A stretch of DNA of 64,000 bases from Azolla pinnata (Eukaryota > Streptophyta > Polypodiopsida > Salviniales > Salviniaceae): contig JBBBWG010004446.1 in NCBI GenBank assembly GCA_037176905.1, forward strand, positions 76,581-140,580, read 5' to 3'. Of this stretch, positions 1 through 12,479 are shown one piece after another. The notes under the pieces were generated by a model, which saw nothing but the letters and a program-made list of their open reading frames with translations, was not told the origin of the DNA and searched no databases. Each line of letters begins with the position of its first letter. The first letter of the stretch is position 1. Both the position numbers and the translations under genes were made by a program.

Positions 1-44
<44 letters not shown>

Positions 45-706
45 TTCATCATTTAACTCTCTCCCTGATCGCTGTCGTCATGTGATTGCCTGCCTGATCT
101 CCGTCGTTTGATCATCGTCATCGTGCAGTTGCCCACCCGATCACGATTGCCGATCACTATCATCATCGAGCTGGTTTGCCTGATCACAGTCATCATCACA
201 TTGCCTGCACGATCGTTATTGGATCAATTGTCTTGGAGCATGGTCCATGTTATGTGCTTGTTCGGCTACCTCCTCTGTGTCGATCGTTCTTACACGATCG
301 TCCGATTTCTCCAATCAAACATCCGATTGTCTGATCATGTTCTGCATTGCCGTATCGCGACGTCGGAGAGAAAGCTCGCTTCGACGACAATCCAAACTAT
401 TTACATAAAAGAACGCTACGGATCCAGGATTTGCTTCCATTCTACACAAGAATGGCTTCCAAACTCATGCGTGGAGGCAACTGTCTGGGACCAAGAACAA
501 GCCAGGAACGATAGCAGAAACAAGGGTGGCATCATAAAAGTCATTCACGATCGACACTAGCCATGAAATTCAGAATCACAACGTGCAATTCGATTGCGAA
601 TACTATGCAGGAAACAACACTTGCTTGTGCTCTCAAAATGTTTAGAAACTGTATCAGACCAGAAATTCGCTCTCTAACGATGGGGAATCCAAACACATGA
701 CAAGTT
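1..706. repeat. ATC trinucleotide run and degenerate repeats in the SH3P 3' flank
   Basis: Positions 1-43 are an ATC trinucleotide run. From about 60 to 230 there are four or five degenerate copies of a 26-45 bp motif built around CTGATCAC, a CATCATC run and ATTGC. The rest, up to the SH3P stop codon at 707, is the presumed 3'UTR and flank of that minus-strand gene. I see no other gene here. Confidence 0.6.
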
Positions 707-2155
707 TTAGCGGCCGATCGCTGCATCGTTGATTCCAGCTGCTTTTCTTTTCACACTGATAGGCCTCTCCAGCGAGAACCCCGATTCGAGCCGGCTGATT
801 GGCACCTTGTCACGCCGTTTCACATGGGAGGCAGGAAACCAGCCGCACTGGCCTCTGCACTCTCCTTCGGACCAGCCGTTTGACGATTCCTGTTTAACCA
901 GAGAAGAAAATGCTCCGCTGACGATGAATCGAAGAGAACGGGAACCAATAACGGAAACGAAGCAGATACAGAAGCGGAGGGCACAACTCTCTCGTGATCG
1001 GTTACGGTCATATGCTCGTAAGTTTTTACTTCAGCTACAGTTAGGGGGAAAAAAAAGCAAGGACAAATCCTACCTGGCGAACTGCGACAATGTCTCCCAC
1101 TCTGAGGGACAGCTCTCCGGGAGTTTGTGCATCAAATGCATGTATCACCTGCGCAGGGACGACGACAAAGTGTCCTCTTCAAGAAGTAATGATAGGATAA
1201 TCTCTCTTCTAACAGAAACAGTAGAGTAGAACAGAGCTCTCTTTTCTAACAGAAACAGTAGAGTAGAACAGAGCAGAAACAGTAGAGTAAAACAGAGCAT
1301 ATATCCTAGTGTGATTTTGTTAGCTCTGTTTTTCAAGGTTTATATCCTACTGGCAATCAGTGGCTAGATTGGATCCTTATTAGAGTGACTCCAAAGAGTT
1401 CTCTCTCAACCGTATATTTCACCTTCCATTGGTGGTCATTATTTATATAGACATTTCTTTGTCTAATGTCGATCGACAACACAGTAGAGCAAGAGCAGAG
1501 GCATGCATCCTAGTCTCGCCTGTTTAGCTATTGTTTTAGTTTTTATATCCCATCGGTGGTCAGTGGCCATGTCGCTGCGGGTGCGAGCCATATTAGAGCG
1601 ACTCCAGAGTTTTTCACTCGACTTGTATATCATCATCGCCTTCCGTTGGTGGTCATTATGTTTGTACATGCATTTCTTTTTTAACCAATATTGAATCTTT
1701 TGTAATGAAAAAAGAATAGGAAGAAAAGAGCAGAGCAGAGAAAGCCAGTTGTTGCCAGGTTAGCTTGTAAGATAAAAGTGAGGAAGCCAGAGGAGATGGG
1801 TTTCAGTACCTCAGCTAAGTATGGCCCTCCTGGAGGCATGATGCTCGGGATGCCGCCATTGGCCACCTTCATTCTGCCCCGATCGGGGCTAGAGGTAGCA
1901 GTGCTAGAAGTGCCGTCATGTTGGTAGCTTACACCGGAAACCATCTGAGCGAGGTTTTACGTTGAGTTGGTTAGCTCTGTCTATCTCTCTCTCTCTCTCT
2001 CTCTCTCTTGGCAGACAAGTTTAGGCAAAGATCCAATTTTGTATGAAACTTAAAATCAGCAAAGAACAACTTGTTGTAGCTTGTTTGTCAAGCTGGTTCA
2101 AATTTGTACAATGCACCCCATTTACTACCAAACAGTATTAATCTCTTATATATAT

Positions 2156-2199
<44 letters not shown>

Positions 2200-5100
2200 A
2201 CCCAGCTAAAGATTGGCTGGAGCACCTGCATCTCCAGGCGTTGCAGGATCGCGGCGGCGCCCTCGTGATATCCTCGCTCTGCCCTCACCTGCACAGATCA
2301 ACTCGCCATGCACACTGCCTTTACCACGCTATCCCAGCCTTTTTTTTCAGGCTTAAACCCTAAACCCTAAACCCTAGACCTTAGAAACTTTCAGGCTGTA
2401 TATGGCCAAACATGCCCCCCCTACCTACCATTGTGATCAGGCGCTCGAGCGTAAGGCTGCTGCTATCTGAGCCTTTCAGGCTTAAACCCTAAACCCTAAG
2501 CCCTAGAATTCTCGGTCTGGAGATGACCAGACACGTCGATCGGTGCCCCATAGCATTGCGATCAGGTTCTCGAGCATCGGACTTTGCTATCGAAAGAGGG
2601 TGACTTATTCCTTGTGGATATTTTCTTGCGTTCCATCACGATGGCACGGAAGACTCGACCACTTGAGGAAAGCCTTTGGCTTAAACCCTAAACCCTAAAC
2701 CCGAAACCCTAGAATTTTTGTTCGGGATATTGCTAAACACGTCTCGATCGGCACCCCATACAAGTACGATGAGGCGCTCCAGTGTCCGAGCCTTTCAGGC
2801 TTAAACCCTGGGACCCTAGTCCCATTCTGATGTTCCAGAAAGTTTTTGGACGCTAGTTACGGAATCAATACTCAGCTTCGTCTATCTTATACTTCTCAGT
2901 TATCGATTCTGCCCTTGCCTAGCTCTGCTCTGCTCTTCTGTATCTGTCCGTGACATCAATCGCCGAACCATACCATTGCAATCATGCATGCGCTCGAGTG
3001 CTATCCTCTTTTATCCGCGCTCTTTCAGGCTTAAATACCTAAATCCTAAATCCTAGAACATGGAGCTTTTCGGTCTGAATACGAGTAACCAGTTGGATCA
3101 ACGGCTTGTACCATCGCGATCAGGCGCTCGAGCGTGAGCCTCTGCTGCTGGCTCTCGACACTGCTCATTGCCATCGCCGCCTCCTTCCCGAGCGTCGAGA
3201 GCGCGGATCTGAGCTCGTCAAGCTTCGTCTCCGCGTCCTCGGTGCTGTGCCGGCGGCCATGGTGCCGATACTCGTCTAATGACGGCTCTCCCAGCTTCGC
3301 CTTCTTTCGGGAGATCATGGCAGCCTGAAAAGAAAGAACGAAAGAAAGAAAGATATATTAACGTATTTTGAGACCAGCAGATAGGTGTTGTAGTCTCTAT
3401 TAAGGTCGCCATTTGAGATGGCTTAACTGAAATTGTGTTGTCGAATTAAAGCTGTTATCTATTTCTTTAATCGCTCCATGATTTGATCCATCCCACTATT
3501 GGTACTTATGTAGCATATACCGTATGCATACGATATGTACGCTGCTTATTTTGAAAGTATTTGATCAATTATGTATAAATACTTAGAATATGTATTTTAA
3601 CGTACAGCTGTTAAATACATTTAAATACAGGATAAATATGTTAAAACACGCTAAATAATTATACAAAGCTACAATTAGTCAAACATACATATACCTAGAA
3701 TAGATTTTTTTAGATTATCGAAAATCAAAATTTCAGTCTTCAAGTCTACAAAACGACTACCGTTTACTTCCAAGACAAAATGGTAGAGATTTATTTTTTA
3801 TTTTTTACTTTAAAAATGGTGGTTCCAAAACGTAAAGTACGTGTAGAACACATCCGAATATTCTAAAGAGCGCATTTTATTGATAAGAATACGCGTCATT
3901 TTTGTTTTTTTTAAACAACATAGATCCATCCATTTAGGAAGGAAGGGTAAAAGAAAGATATATTAACGTCTTCTTAGGCTTGGGCATTGGTTCTGCAAGA
4001 AAGATACCGACCTTAGATTCGGCGTCGTTGCGCATGGTATCGTAGCGCTGGCACAACGCTCTCGCATTGTCCAATCGCTCGCTTGCGATCGCCGATCTCA
4101 ACGGCTCCAGAACCTGCAAAGATCCAAGATCTAAGATCTAGATCTAAATCTCTCACTCACTCACTCTCTCTCTCTTTATCGACATAAATTGTAATGGTGA
4201 TACATATAATGGAAGGGATCACAGTTGTAACGAGTCGATGCCTGTGTCCGAAGGGCATGGTGCAAGCTTTCTCTCTTCTTCTCCTTTTGCAGGTAAAGCT
4301 TCCCCAGGAGGTACGAAGCCTGCGACAATGGCCACCGCGGATTGGGCCCTTCCATCGCATAAGCTATGCATTCTTCTGCCAATCTCTTACCTGCCAAGTC
4401 TCTTTGTATTTATACCTGTCAAAGGAAAGGGCCAAGAAGGGAGGAGGAGAAGATACATATAGCGATGCATTACATGCTTCGAGCTGCTTCGAGCTCGCCG
4501 TTATGTAGCTCTCGACGCCCTTCACGATCTCCCGTTGAAAGTACTGTGGGCTTCCGATCACAAGCTAGTCAGCCCATTCATTCAATGCAACGTATAATGC
4601 ACGTTGCTCGATCGATCGATCGATCGATCGATCGATGCGCAATCACAAGCTAGTCAGCCCATTCGCTCAATGCAAACATGGAATGTGTGTTGTTCGATCG
4701 ATCGATCGATGCGCAATCGCGAGCTAGTCAAGCCCATTTGTCCAATGCAACATATATAATGTGTATTGTTTGATCGATCGATTCGCGATCGCGAGGTAGT
4801 CAAGCCCATTCGTTCAATGCCACATATATAATGTGTATTGTTCGATCGATCGAGCGATCGATCAATGCGCAATCACGAGGCAGTCAAGCCCATTTGTTCA
4901 ATGCAACATATATAATGTGTGTTGTTCGATCGATCGATCGATCGCTCAATGCAACACATAGTGTGTGTTGTGTTGCGTGCGTGTGTGCATGTGTGTTCAC
5001 ACTTTAGGGATGGAAGATTGGACCTTTGCGGCTCGTGTGGACATGTAGAGGCCTTCGAGCTGTTGTGCCCGCCGTTGCATCTCCGACACGCTGTCCGATG

Positions 5101-5490
5101 CTATGCCCTGGACAAAGTGAAGGTGGTAGCGTAAGCTACGTATAGTATGCCCGAATCGAACTAGCATTTTATAATGAATCACATGGCACGATGAATGTAC
5201 TTGATCGATCAGACATGCATGGCGCGAAGAAGAATATGATGATGATGATGGTGATGATGGTGGTGCTGGTGCTGGTGCTGGTGCTGGTGCTGATGGTGCT
5301 GATGATGTGTTGTATGTCCGAATCGAACTAACATTGTATTAAAATGCAATATGCAAATCGCATGGCGCGATGCATGTCCTTAATAATGCATGCATGGCAA
5401 AGAAGAGGAAGATGATAATGATGGTGAAGGAGAAGAAGAAGAAGAAGATGATGATGATGATGAAGGAGAAGAAGAAGAAGAAGAAGAAGA

Positions 5491-5524
<34 letters not shown>

Positions 5525-5656
5525 GGTGGTGTGATGATGATGATGATGAGGAAATGTCTCTTGAATTTGACGCTCGACCTGTGATTGTGGGGCCTTGGAT
5601 AGATTTAGTAGAACATGGTCCCTAAATTTGGTGACTCGCCGCCGTACAGCATCCAT
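707..5656 (-). CDS. SH3P: Plant BAR-SH3 domain protein (SH3P1/2/3 family), complete, 10 exons
   Basis: Exons on the minus strand: 5579-5656, 5024-5107, 4474-4543, 4242-4390, 4012-4113, 3112-3324, 2226-2288, 1810-1944, 1074-1148, 707-889. They join in phase to 383 codons; the Arabidopsis SH3P proteins are of similar length. Residues 1 to about 253 are the helical BAR-like region, with family stretches such as YMSTRAAK, FQREIVKGVE, EPLRSAI and GKEAAMAMSSVESQQQRLT. Residues 254-294 are a Ser/Pro/Gly-rich linker. Residues 295-349 are the SH3 domain: YLAEVIHAFDA, GELSLRVGD, NGWSEGEC and GWFPASHV give the binding-groove aromatics. Known family role: these proteins bind phosphoinositide membranes and act in clathrin traffic, cell-plate formation and autophagosome formation (SH3P2 with ATG8). 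The start is the only ATG matching the family N-terminus (MDAVRRRVTKFRDHV). Odd points: the intron after exon 4 uses a GC donor, and introns 1, 2, 6, 7 and 8 are packed with repeats. Confidence 0.9.
1212..1680. repeat. Short 30-bp repeats and a two-copy duplication of about 210 bp in SH3P intron 8
   Basis: A motif with core CAGAAACAGTAGAGTA occurs about three times between 1212 and 1300. The block from about 1298 (CATATATCCTAG) recurs from about 1502 (CATGCATCCTAG). A later marker, CCTTCCATTGGTGGTCATTA, occurs near 1422 and again near 1639 with one change. The copies are clearly diverged. Confidence 0.75.
1984..2200. repeat. CT and GATA microsatellites in SH3P intron 7
   Basis: A CT run at about 1984-2008 and a TA run passing into a GATA run at about 2147-2198. 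Both lie in the intron between SH3P exons 7 and 8. Confidence 0.85.
2345..3140. repeat. Tandem copies of the SH3P exon 6 end plus telomere-like AAACCCT runs
   Basis: SH3P exon 6 ends at 3112. Its last bases and the start of the intron, read on the plus strand as CCATCGCGATCAGGCGCTCGAG, recur with changes at about 2973, 2766, 2553 and 2428. Each copy is next to CTTTCAGGCTTAAACCCT followed by one to three AAACCCT units (2350, 2480, 2669, 2800, 3029). This gives five related modules spaced about 125-215 bp. The telomere-like runs decay towards the true exon. Two copies (2428 and 2973) still show ATG followed by a GT donor on the minus strand. Confidence 0.8.
4561..4960. repeat. 72-85 bp minisatellite with GATC spacers in SH3P intron 2
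   Basis: Five copies of a unit beginning CAAGCTAGTCAGCCCATT or CGAGGTAGTCAAGCCCATT start at 4561, 4646, 4720, 4792 and 4876. A CATATATAATGTGT core and a (GATC)n run of varying length separate them. The differing GATC runs explain the variable unit length. Confidence 0.9.
5227..5560. repeat. GAT, GCTGGT and GAA microsatellites in SH3P intron 1
   Basis: Runs of GATGAT, GGTGCT, GAAGAA and GGTGGT fill most of the intron between SH3P exons 1 and 2. They give long Asp/Glu-like and His-like open frames that have no family match and are taken as chance. Confidence 0.85.
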
Positions 5657-8600
5657 TTCGCCTCGATCTTACTATGTGTGTGTCAGGGAAGAAGAAAGAA
5701 GCCAAATCATCGCATCGGAATTAGAGGACGGGGGCGAAATGGGTCCATCTATATATACATGCATACATACACACATTCATACATATGTGTGACTTGCATT
5801 AGGATGCAAGTTATGGACATGGTATATTCATATGCCTACTAGGGACATGGTATATGCGTGTACATGCGTAGATTGTACAATGCAATGCTTCCTTGAGTTT
5901 CAATGTAGAATATGCTAGGCTTGTAGTACATACATGCATCGGTGGATATTTGTCTGTATCTATTTACGTCGACTATTACCCAATTGAGTAATAAGGAGTA
6001 ACATCGACATATGCAACTCATAGGGGCATGTACCATATACATTCAACCTTTTAGGTTGTCAAAGAGTGAGGATAGAGGCGGTGAATCTGATTCACCGACT
6101 CGAGGGAATCTAGAATTTTTGTCTTACTGCGCGATCTCTATTAAAGATTGGCAATCGACATTTTGTAACTACTCGAGTGAGTTAACCTTTAATGATTTAG
6201 TGATCAGTGTTTCGCTTTCTTCTTGTCTCGTTTCAAATCTGATTTCCCTTCAATAGGACAAGGGATTAGAGTCATCGTCAATATTGATGAGATGCGAAGA
6301 TCTCATTTTCCTCGTACTTGTTCTTTGTTCTTGAAATCTTAAATTGATAATGAGGTGTCGATGATCAAGACATGAGAGACATTATAAATTTGGAATAGTG
6401 TACGCAGGTCCAATTGGAAACTGTTCAAGCTGGGCCTCTTTATGATGATAGAAAGAGCCCACCTTTTTGTAATCAAATGTCACAATAGAGCCAAGTTGCA
6501 TTGTTATAATGACATAAGAGCTAAATCGTGTAATCATTGATCTTTCCAGCCAATCAGCCATTTCTTACTAATTTCAATGATAAACTATACTTGTTAATAT
6601 GATAAACGAAGTGTTGTGTCGTAATATTATTAGTGAATGTTTTTTTGCCAGACCAATGTGAGTAGTTTTTCTCAATGGTATTGGTAAAATTATTTTATCG
6701 TCAATAATATCAACTATTATTGTTTTATTTTTTTTTCATCAATAAGACTGACATGTATTAATCTATAACATTCATCTATGTTATCAACAAATGCTAGAGC
6801 TTCATAAAAATGTATCCATTAAGGTTATCAACATCGACCAATGCTATAGATTGACATATATTAATCTATAACGTTTGTCAATGTTATCAACAAATGTTAG
6901 AGCTTCATAAGAATATATCCATTAAGGTTATTAATATCGATCAATGTCACAGATTAGGATATATTAGTGTTGATTATGCAAACGTTTTCATGCAATGAAT
7001 GTCTACATGCAAAAGTTTGCACATCCATAAAGCATTTGTAGACATCATAACGCTTATACTACTGATCTTATGATTTAAATATAATATTAATTATTATATT
7101 TAATTACATTAATTAGTCTCTTGATACGATATATTTGAAAACCTCATAATATTACCCTCTTATTTATTATACGAAAATCGTTTTATAAAAACAACTTTCC
7201 TGTCTGTTGGCTCAAAACCTTGGTGGTTCCACCTTGGCATATGTAGTTAGAGTTGTATAGTTCATAACCCAATAATAACGCAAACAACTAATTTATTGAA
7301 GTTGGATACACTCTATATTAGCTCACAAATAGATAAACTCGAAGCATGATCAAACTTATGAGTAATATTACTTTCTCAGATCATGCCTTAATGCTACTCA
7401 TCCTCAAGGAAAATATTATAAAACAAAATAAGACCATTTGAGATTGCAAAAGATATAAGATAAAAGAAGTTTGGAGTCGTTGCTTTAAACTACAAAACCT
7501 AAGTGTGAGAGAAATATCGATATAAGTATGATGTTGTTCTATCAACAACCTTCTCAAAATGAAAATAATGGAAAAACTATAATTATACATGTAATGGAAA
7601 AACAGTTTGCACATGAGCATCATAGAGCCTACAAGAAAAATAAGTCAGTAATGTGAAATTCAATTTTGCTCCTTAAAAATGTGAGGGATAATTTTTAAAA
7701 TATAATAGAAAAACAAGTACCTCATAACTTAATAACAAAGGCATTCATGTGGGTAACAAAATTATTGGCGAATTTTTCTAGATTATTGAGCCAAGAAACA
7801 ATTGTTCTTAGCTCAAGTGTTTGCTTAATTAGACTCGATATTGAATTATAAATTGATAATAGAAAAGAAATGAGGGAAATTAACTCAAACTTATATAAGG
7901 TGCTGTTAATATACCATATCATTACTTACGAGATAGAAAGAATTCGACGAGAAATCAAGAACAATATCAATATTATTGTGATAGAGGCAGTGAATACGAC
8001 ATTAGTTGCTTCTTTTTTAATGAACAAATGTTTGGGACACTCGATTAGAATTTATCGAAACAAAGTTGTCCAACAATGATAGACTCTTTATTTCCTTTTT
8101 CCTTAAATATTAAGACTTAATTGGAAAGATTCATTTACGGCAAGTCATCAAAACAAATATTATGTACTCTCCTTCCCTCTCACGAAAGTCAATCAATCTC
8201 ATTTTATAAGGAAACAGGTATTCTCCCGACATGAGAAAATAAAAGTCCATCACAATTTTGAGTACAATCTTTAAGATCCAAGTGAAGACCATGAGTTATA
8301 ACTTGTAACTTAATTCACGTAGGAAATGAATATTTTTTATAACAAATTTACCTTTTAAAAGTAAATTTCTATGGTAGAACAAGGTGTAAAAGACTTCACA
8401 ATTCTCTTCATGTACTCAGAGAAAACCTATTATAGGGTGAGTTACAGTTTTTTAGAGTTGACATTGTTTATACATGCAAACAAAGAGTTACATCTTGTTA
8501 GTTGGGGACAAAGGCCCAAGCTTCTAGATTAACTGATCTACTAGACAAGGTTGTTCGTTGGCATCTTCTTTATTTCTCTTGCATAGAGGTTATGACTTCC

Positions 8601-8769
8601 ATTCTTATAGGTGAAAGGATTTTACTAAAAAGAGAACAATGATTGGACATATATTATACCTTTTGTACAACGTATGGACCCTTATTAATTGGGTCAAATT
8701 AATTAGCTTATCGCTTAGAAAATTATAACCGAATGTGAACTTTGAATAGATGTGATGCGGAGAAACAGT
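5657..8769. other. Gene-poor AT-rich intergenic DNA
   Basis: This is the SH3P upstream region followed by AT-rich DNA. The open frames are short and low in complexity and none matches a family I know. One duplication (6780-6985) is listed separately. I see no RNA gene. Confidence 0.6.
6780..6985. repeat. Two-copy tandem duplication, 103-bp unit
   Basis: GTTATCAACAAATGCTAGAG at 6780 recurs at 6883 with one change. Both are followed by a matching stretch through TATCCATTAAGGTTAT and an ATCGA(C/T)CAATG core. The copies differ at scattered sites. Confidence 0.8.
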
Positions 8770-9175
8770 TTACTGCTTGGGCTGCCCTATTTGTATTAAT
8801 ATAACTCCTAAAATACAATTGTTAAACCTACTTACATCTATTGAAAAAAAGTTGTTACATTGGAGAAAAACTAAGCTTTCACTCGTTGGCCCAATTAGTG
8901 TGGTAAATCTGATTATCCTTTCCTCCATGTGGTATGTAACCGCTTATTGGACCTTCTCAAGGTCATCAACGAGGCAACTCTAATGTTTAGTCAATAATTA
9001 TTTATGGGTTAGGCATGAAAAAGAAAACGAGAGAGGTAAGTGGATTGAGCGTTTAATCATTCTAACCAAAATCATAGGTGGACTTTGGACTATTCGACTC
9101 TCATGACAAGAGTAGGGTTGTTTTACGTAAATTCGTCGTTCACGGTATATTCCCGGCACAAAGCCCTTGGAAATA
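8770..9175 (+). mobile_element. Relic of a LINE (non-LTR retrotransposon), reverse transcriptase 3' part
   Basis: The translation from 8777 reads LGCPICINITPK, then IEKKLLHWRKTKLSLVG and NLIILSSMWYVTAYW. This is the conserved block after the RT palm in plant L1-like LINEs (an LGVP-like motif, then W..K.LSLAGR, then a hydrophobic W/Y-rich run). A second frame from 9078 reads DFGLFDSHDKSRVVLRKF and then a PW-containing stretch, matching the next LINE block. The two blocks are in different frames and stops interrupt the rest, so the copy is dead. The 5' part and ends cannot be placed. Confidence 0.65.
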
Positions 9176-9429
9176 ACTCTTTCTACAAAGAACATAAGCC
9201 TTCACACTAATAACGGGTGGGTTGAAGGTGCACGCACCCAAGCTGGTTGCTTTTGCAAGGCTACATGGCCTCATCGAGTAATAGATGGGAGGATAATTTT
9301 TTGATAGGAAACAGTAAGGGCATGGGAGAAGGTAAAGATTGAGCTACAAATCAAGGCAATAAGTAGTCAATCCGAGTTACATATATAGCACGTAATAGGG
9401 AATAAGGGAGATTAACTAGGAACTCACAA

Positions 9430-9830
9430 ATGGCTAGCAGGGGCAGAAATGGACAACAGGGGACCCGCCAATTCATGGAGAGATTTGGAGCGTTTTTCGA
9501 ACAAGCTGCCACTGTGCTAGAAAGCAGCTCACCAACTAACATTAGGGTAGCAAATCAGATTTGTGAAGCTATTTGTAAAGAGACAAAAAGCTATGACAAT
9601 TAAAGGTATGATAAGAGCCATTTACCCCACTATATGTTGGTCAAAGTACATAGAATAACGTATGGAGGGACATTGTTGAGAGAGCACACAAGGATTTCTT
9701 GGCACTTGCAGATCAAGGGCCAGACAACTTCCAAGTTGCAATCCTGCAATCACCTTACAACGCATATGGATTAATATGGAGGGAGAAACGACACAACAGA
9801 CAAAGTCAAAATTAGTAGAAAAAAAGGTAG
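9430..9830 (+). other. Coding-like relic, family not recognised
   Basis: From 9430 an ATG opens a 54-codon frame beginning MASRGRNGQQGTRQF with an amphipathic stretch (FMERFGAFFEQAATVL). About 100 bp on, another frame reads WRDIVERAHKDFLALADQGP. The composition looks protein-like, unlike the AT-rich surroundings. It may be debris of a mobile element. I cannot assign it. Confidence 0.25.
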
Positions 9831-12479
9831 GGCTTTTTGTTCGTCTTGATCATTTGAGATATTGAAGTTTAGGGTTTATGGATCATGGAAGGCGTTGTCT
9901 AGACTACCACACCATGTCTCAACATTTTACTTTGTTCCTAATCTCTAGTTTGGGGTCCACTGTCTATTGAGTTTTATAAGAAATAAACTAAGAGTATAAA
10001 GTCAAAGCTATATTAGGGTCTAAAATCATATGAAAAATACGAGAACATATACATAGACGATGCCGAACCCAAGACCTAGTTTGCAGATTGCAATTTGTGA
10101 GTAATCCTCATCACACACATATATACAGGTTGTAGTATTTCATGTAATTAGTGTATTATTTTATCATGCGACTTCGACACCTTAATGAACAGACAACTGT
10201 TTTAAACATTAGGATCTCTTTCTTATCTATCGCCTTTGTACAACACCTATGCACACCGATATGAAGGTTGACAATCATGCATGGTCGCCATGTGGCAGCA
10301 ATTGCGCACGACCTAAGAGCCATATTCTATACTAATCAGAAGCTATTACGATTCGACGAATCGGAGGTGTTCCAGTTCGATGCCAATCTTCGGCACTCTC
10401 TTGTAATCAATCTTGTTATTCCTTTTTTTTTTTCTTCTTCTTTTTCATTTGTAGAGAATACAGCTTCCGTCATTTCCTTTGCTAATTGCGGACAGCAAAT
10501 TACTCCATGCGCCGATCTGTAATCAAACCAGGCATATGCCAAATTCTAGAAAAATAGAGCAAAGAGGCCATAATACATGCATTATATGAGCAGCTTTTCG
10601 GACACCGTCGAATAGTTTACGCCTAGCGATTAGGCGTCGATCGAGCTTATCTCACTAAAGAAATCGGAACATGTGGAAGAGATGGCATGGCCTTGACTTG
10701 AGGACTCTTCAACAGTTCATCGATTTCTGAATCGTGCCCTTCTTCTTCTTCTTCTTCTTCTTCTTTTCTCATGTTGCCATCTGGAACTTTTTTCCGCAAA
10801 GCCAATGCTTGAGAAGATATCGACACTTCTAGGCACCTTCTTGCCCCTTCTTGCTTCCTGGGGGTTTTTTCACAGAGCGTGATAGGGTTGCTTTGGATCG
10901 ATCAGAAGGGCGAAAAAATCCCAAGGATATCGACACAATTAATCGATGGCTCTCTGTGAAGCAGAGCCAGACCAACATGGCACTTGTCTGGAGTCAGGCA
11001 TGAGATGAGATGAGATGAGATGATGCTCTCTCTTGCTACTTACTGTTTGAGTTGTCGGATGTTCCGACTGATGAATTCGAAGTGGGTCCAGTGGAGCCGG
11101 CTCAGAGACATGCTCTTTGTCTGTGTTGAAAAAAGGGCAAAGGCCAGAGGAGAGCCAATATGTTGTTGGTGTTTTGCTTGAGAGCAGAGGTGGACATTTT
11201 TTGGCCCAAATGGGCCACTTGCAGATTCTCCTGCCTGCAAAATATATACCGATCCCGGTTTCACACCTTGGATGTGTTCACACTAGACCAAATGTCCCAG
11301 GTAAAGTTCTCCATTCATTTTATTGGCCCTTTTTTTTTTACGGCCCCCTCTTCTCTTCTTTCTGTCTCTGTTTCTGTCTGGAATTTCTCGTCTGGCATTT
11401 TTCAAAAAAGCCTTCCTGCCTCAAGATTTTTGCTTTGCAGATTCACCCAAAACCCCCTTCTTCTTCTTCTTCCTGATTGACACTGATCGAATCCTCGCTT
11501 TCGTTTGTTTGAGCTCCAGCGAAATTTTGTGTGCAATGATGCTCTTTCGGCCCACCTGTTGCATCAGACTCCCCACGTATATATATGTATATATACATAC
11601 GTAATACGTAATGGACACGTTCGCTAGTCGATCGTTTCTGGATGTCTGGCCCCGCTTCTCTCTCTGTCTCTGTCTCTGTCTCTCCAGATTCTCTGTCGAT
11701 TGGGAAAAGATGCAAAGAGGTTCTGCAACCATGGTTAGGTGAACTCTCGGATGCTGGTCATATATATCATTTGGGGAAACTACCAGTAAACGCCTGACAA
11801 ATTTATAAATCACGTTTTAATGCTCAGTTTGATTTCCCGATAAAAATTAACGCGCAGCTGATTGATTACCACTACAGTAATTAGATCCTAGAGCCGTTGG
11901 CATTTGTCGATCGAGGGCAGTTAGGGGATCGGTCCCAGGATGAGGAATTCAAGCTCGGATAAACAGAGGGAAGCGAAGTTCTCTTTCATTTGGCGGAGGA
12001 AACAGTGTCAGCGAGCACCGCGATCAGGTCGATGTCAATTGGATGCAGACAATCACCGGGAAACAGAGTGTCGAGCCCAGAAACAGCTGTCAAATGGTCC
12101 CATTGCACTTGATGCGTATTTCGTTGTTATCTGGGCTACTGATGCGGTCAAAAATGCTCAAAAGCATGAGCTAATTATAATCGATCGATCGATCGATCGA
12201 TATCTCTCACTCTCCAGAACCAAAACCGCATCAAAATGCTCTAAAGGAGGAGCTAACGATCGATCGATCGATCGATCGATCTCGCTCTCCAGAACCAAAA
12301 CTGCATCAGGAGACCCAGCATCGGGAAGCTGGACGAACGTCTGAGATGGACCTTTTAGATCGAAGCTCGAGCCCGAGGAACGAAAATGTCGTGAAGCCCA
12401 TGATTCGCAATGTTAGAGCGATGTCAAATCAACCGTCTTTTAGAACACAATCCCTCTCTTCTTTTTCGTTCCGAAAATC
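9831..12479. other. Intergenic DNA upstream of CESA, no gene seen
   Basis: There are TTC runs near 10739-10765 and 11458-11475, short pyrimidine tracts and GATC runs at 12180-12200 and 12258-12282. The open frames are low in complexity with no family match. A non-coding first exon of CESA could lie in this interval, but nothing decides it. Confidence 0.5.
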
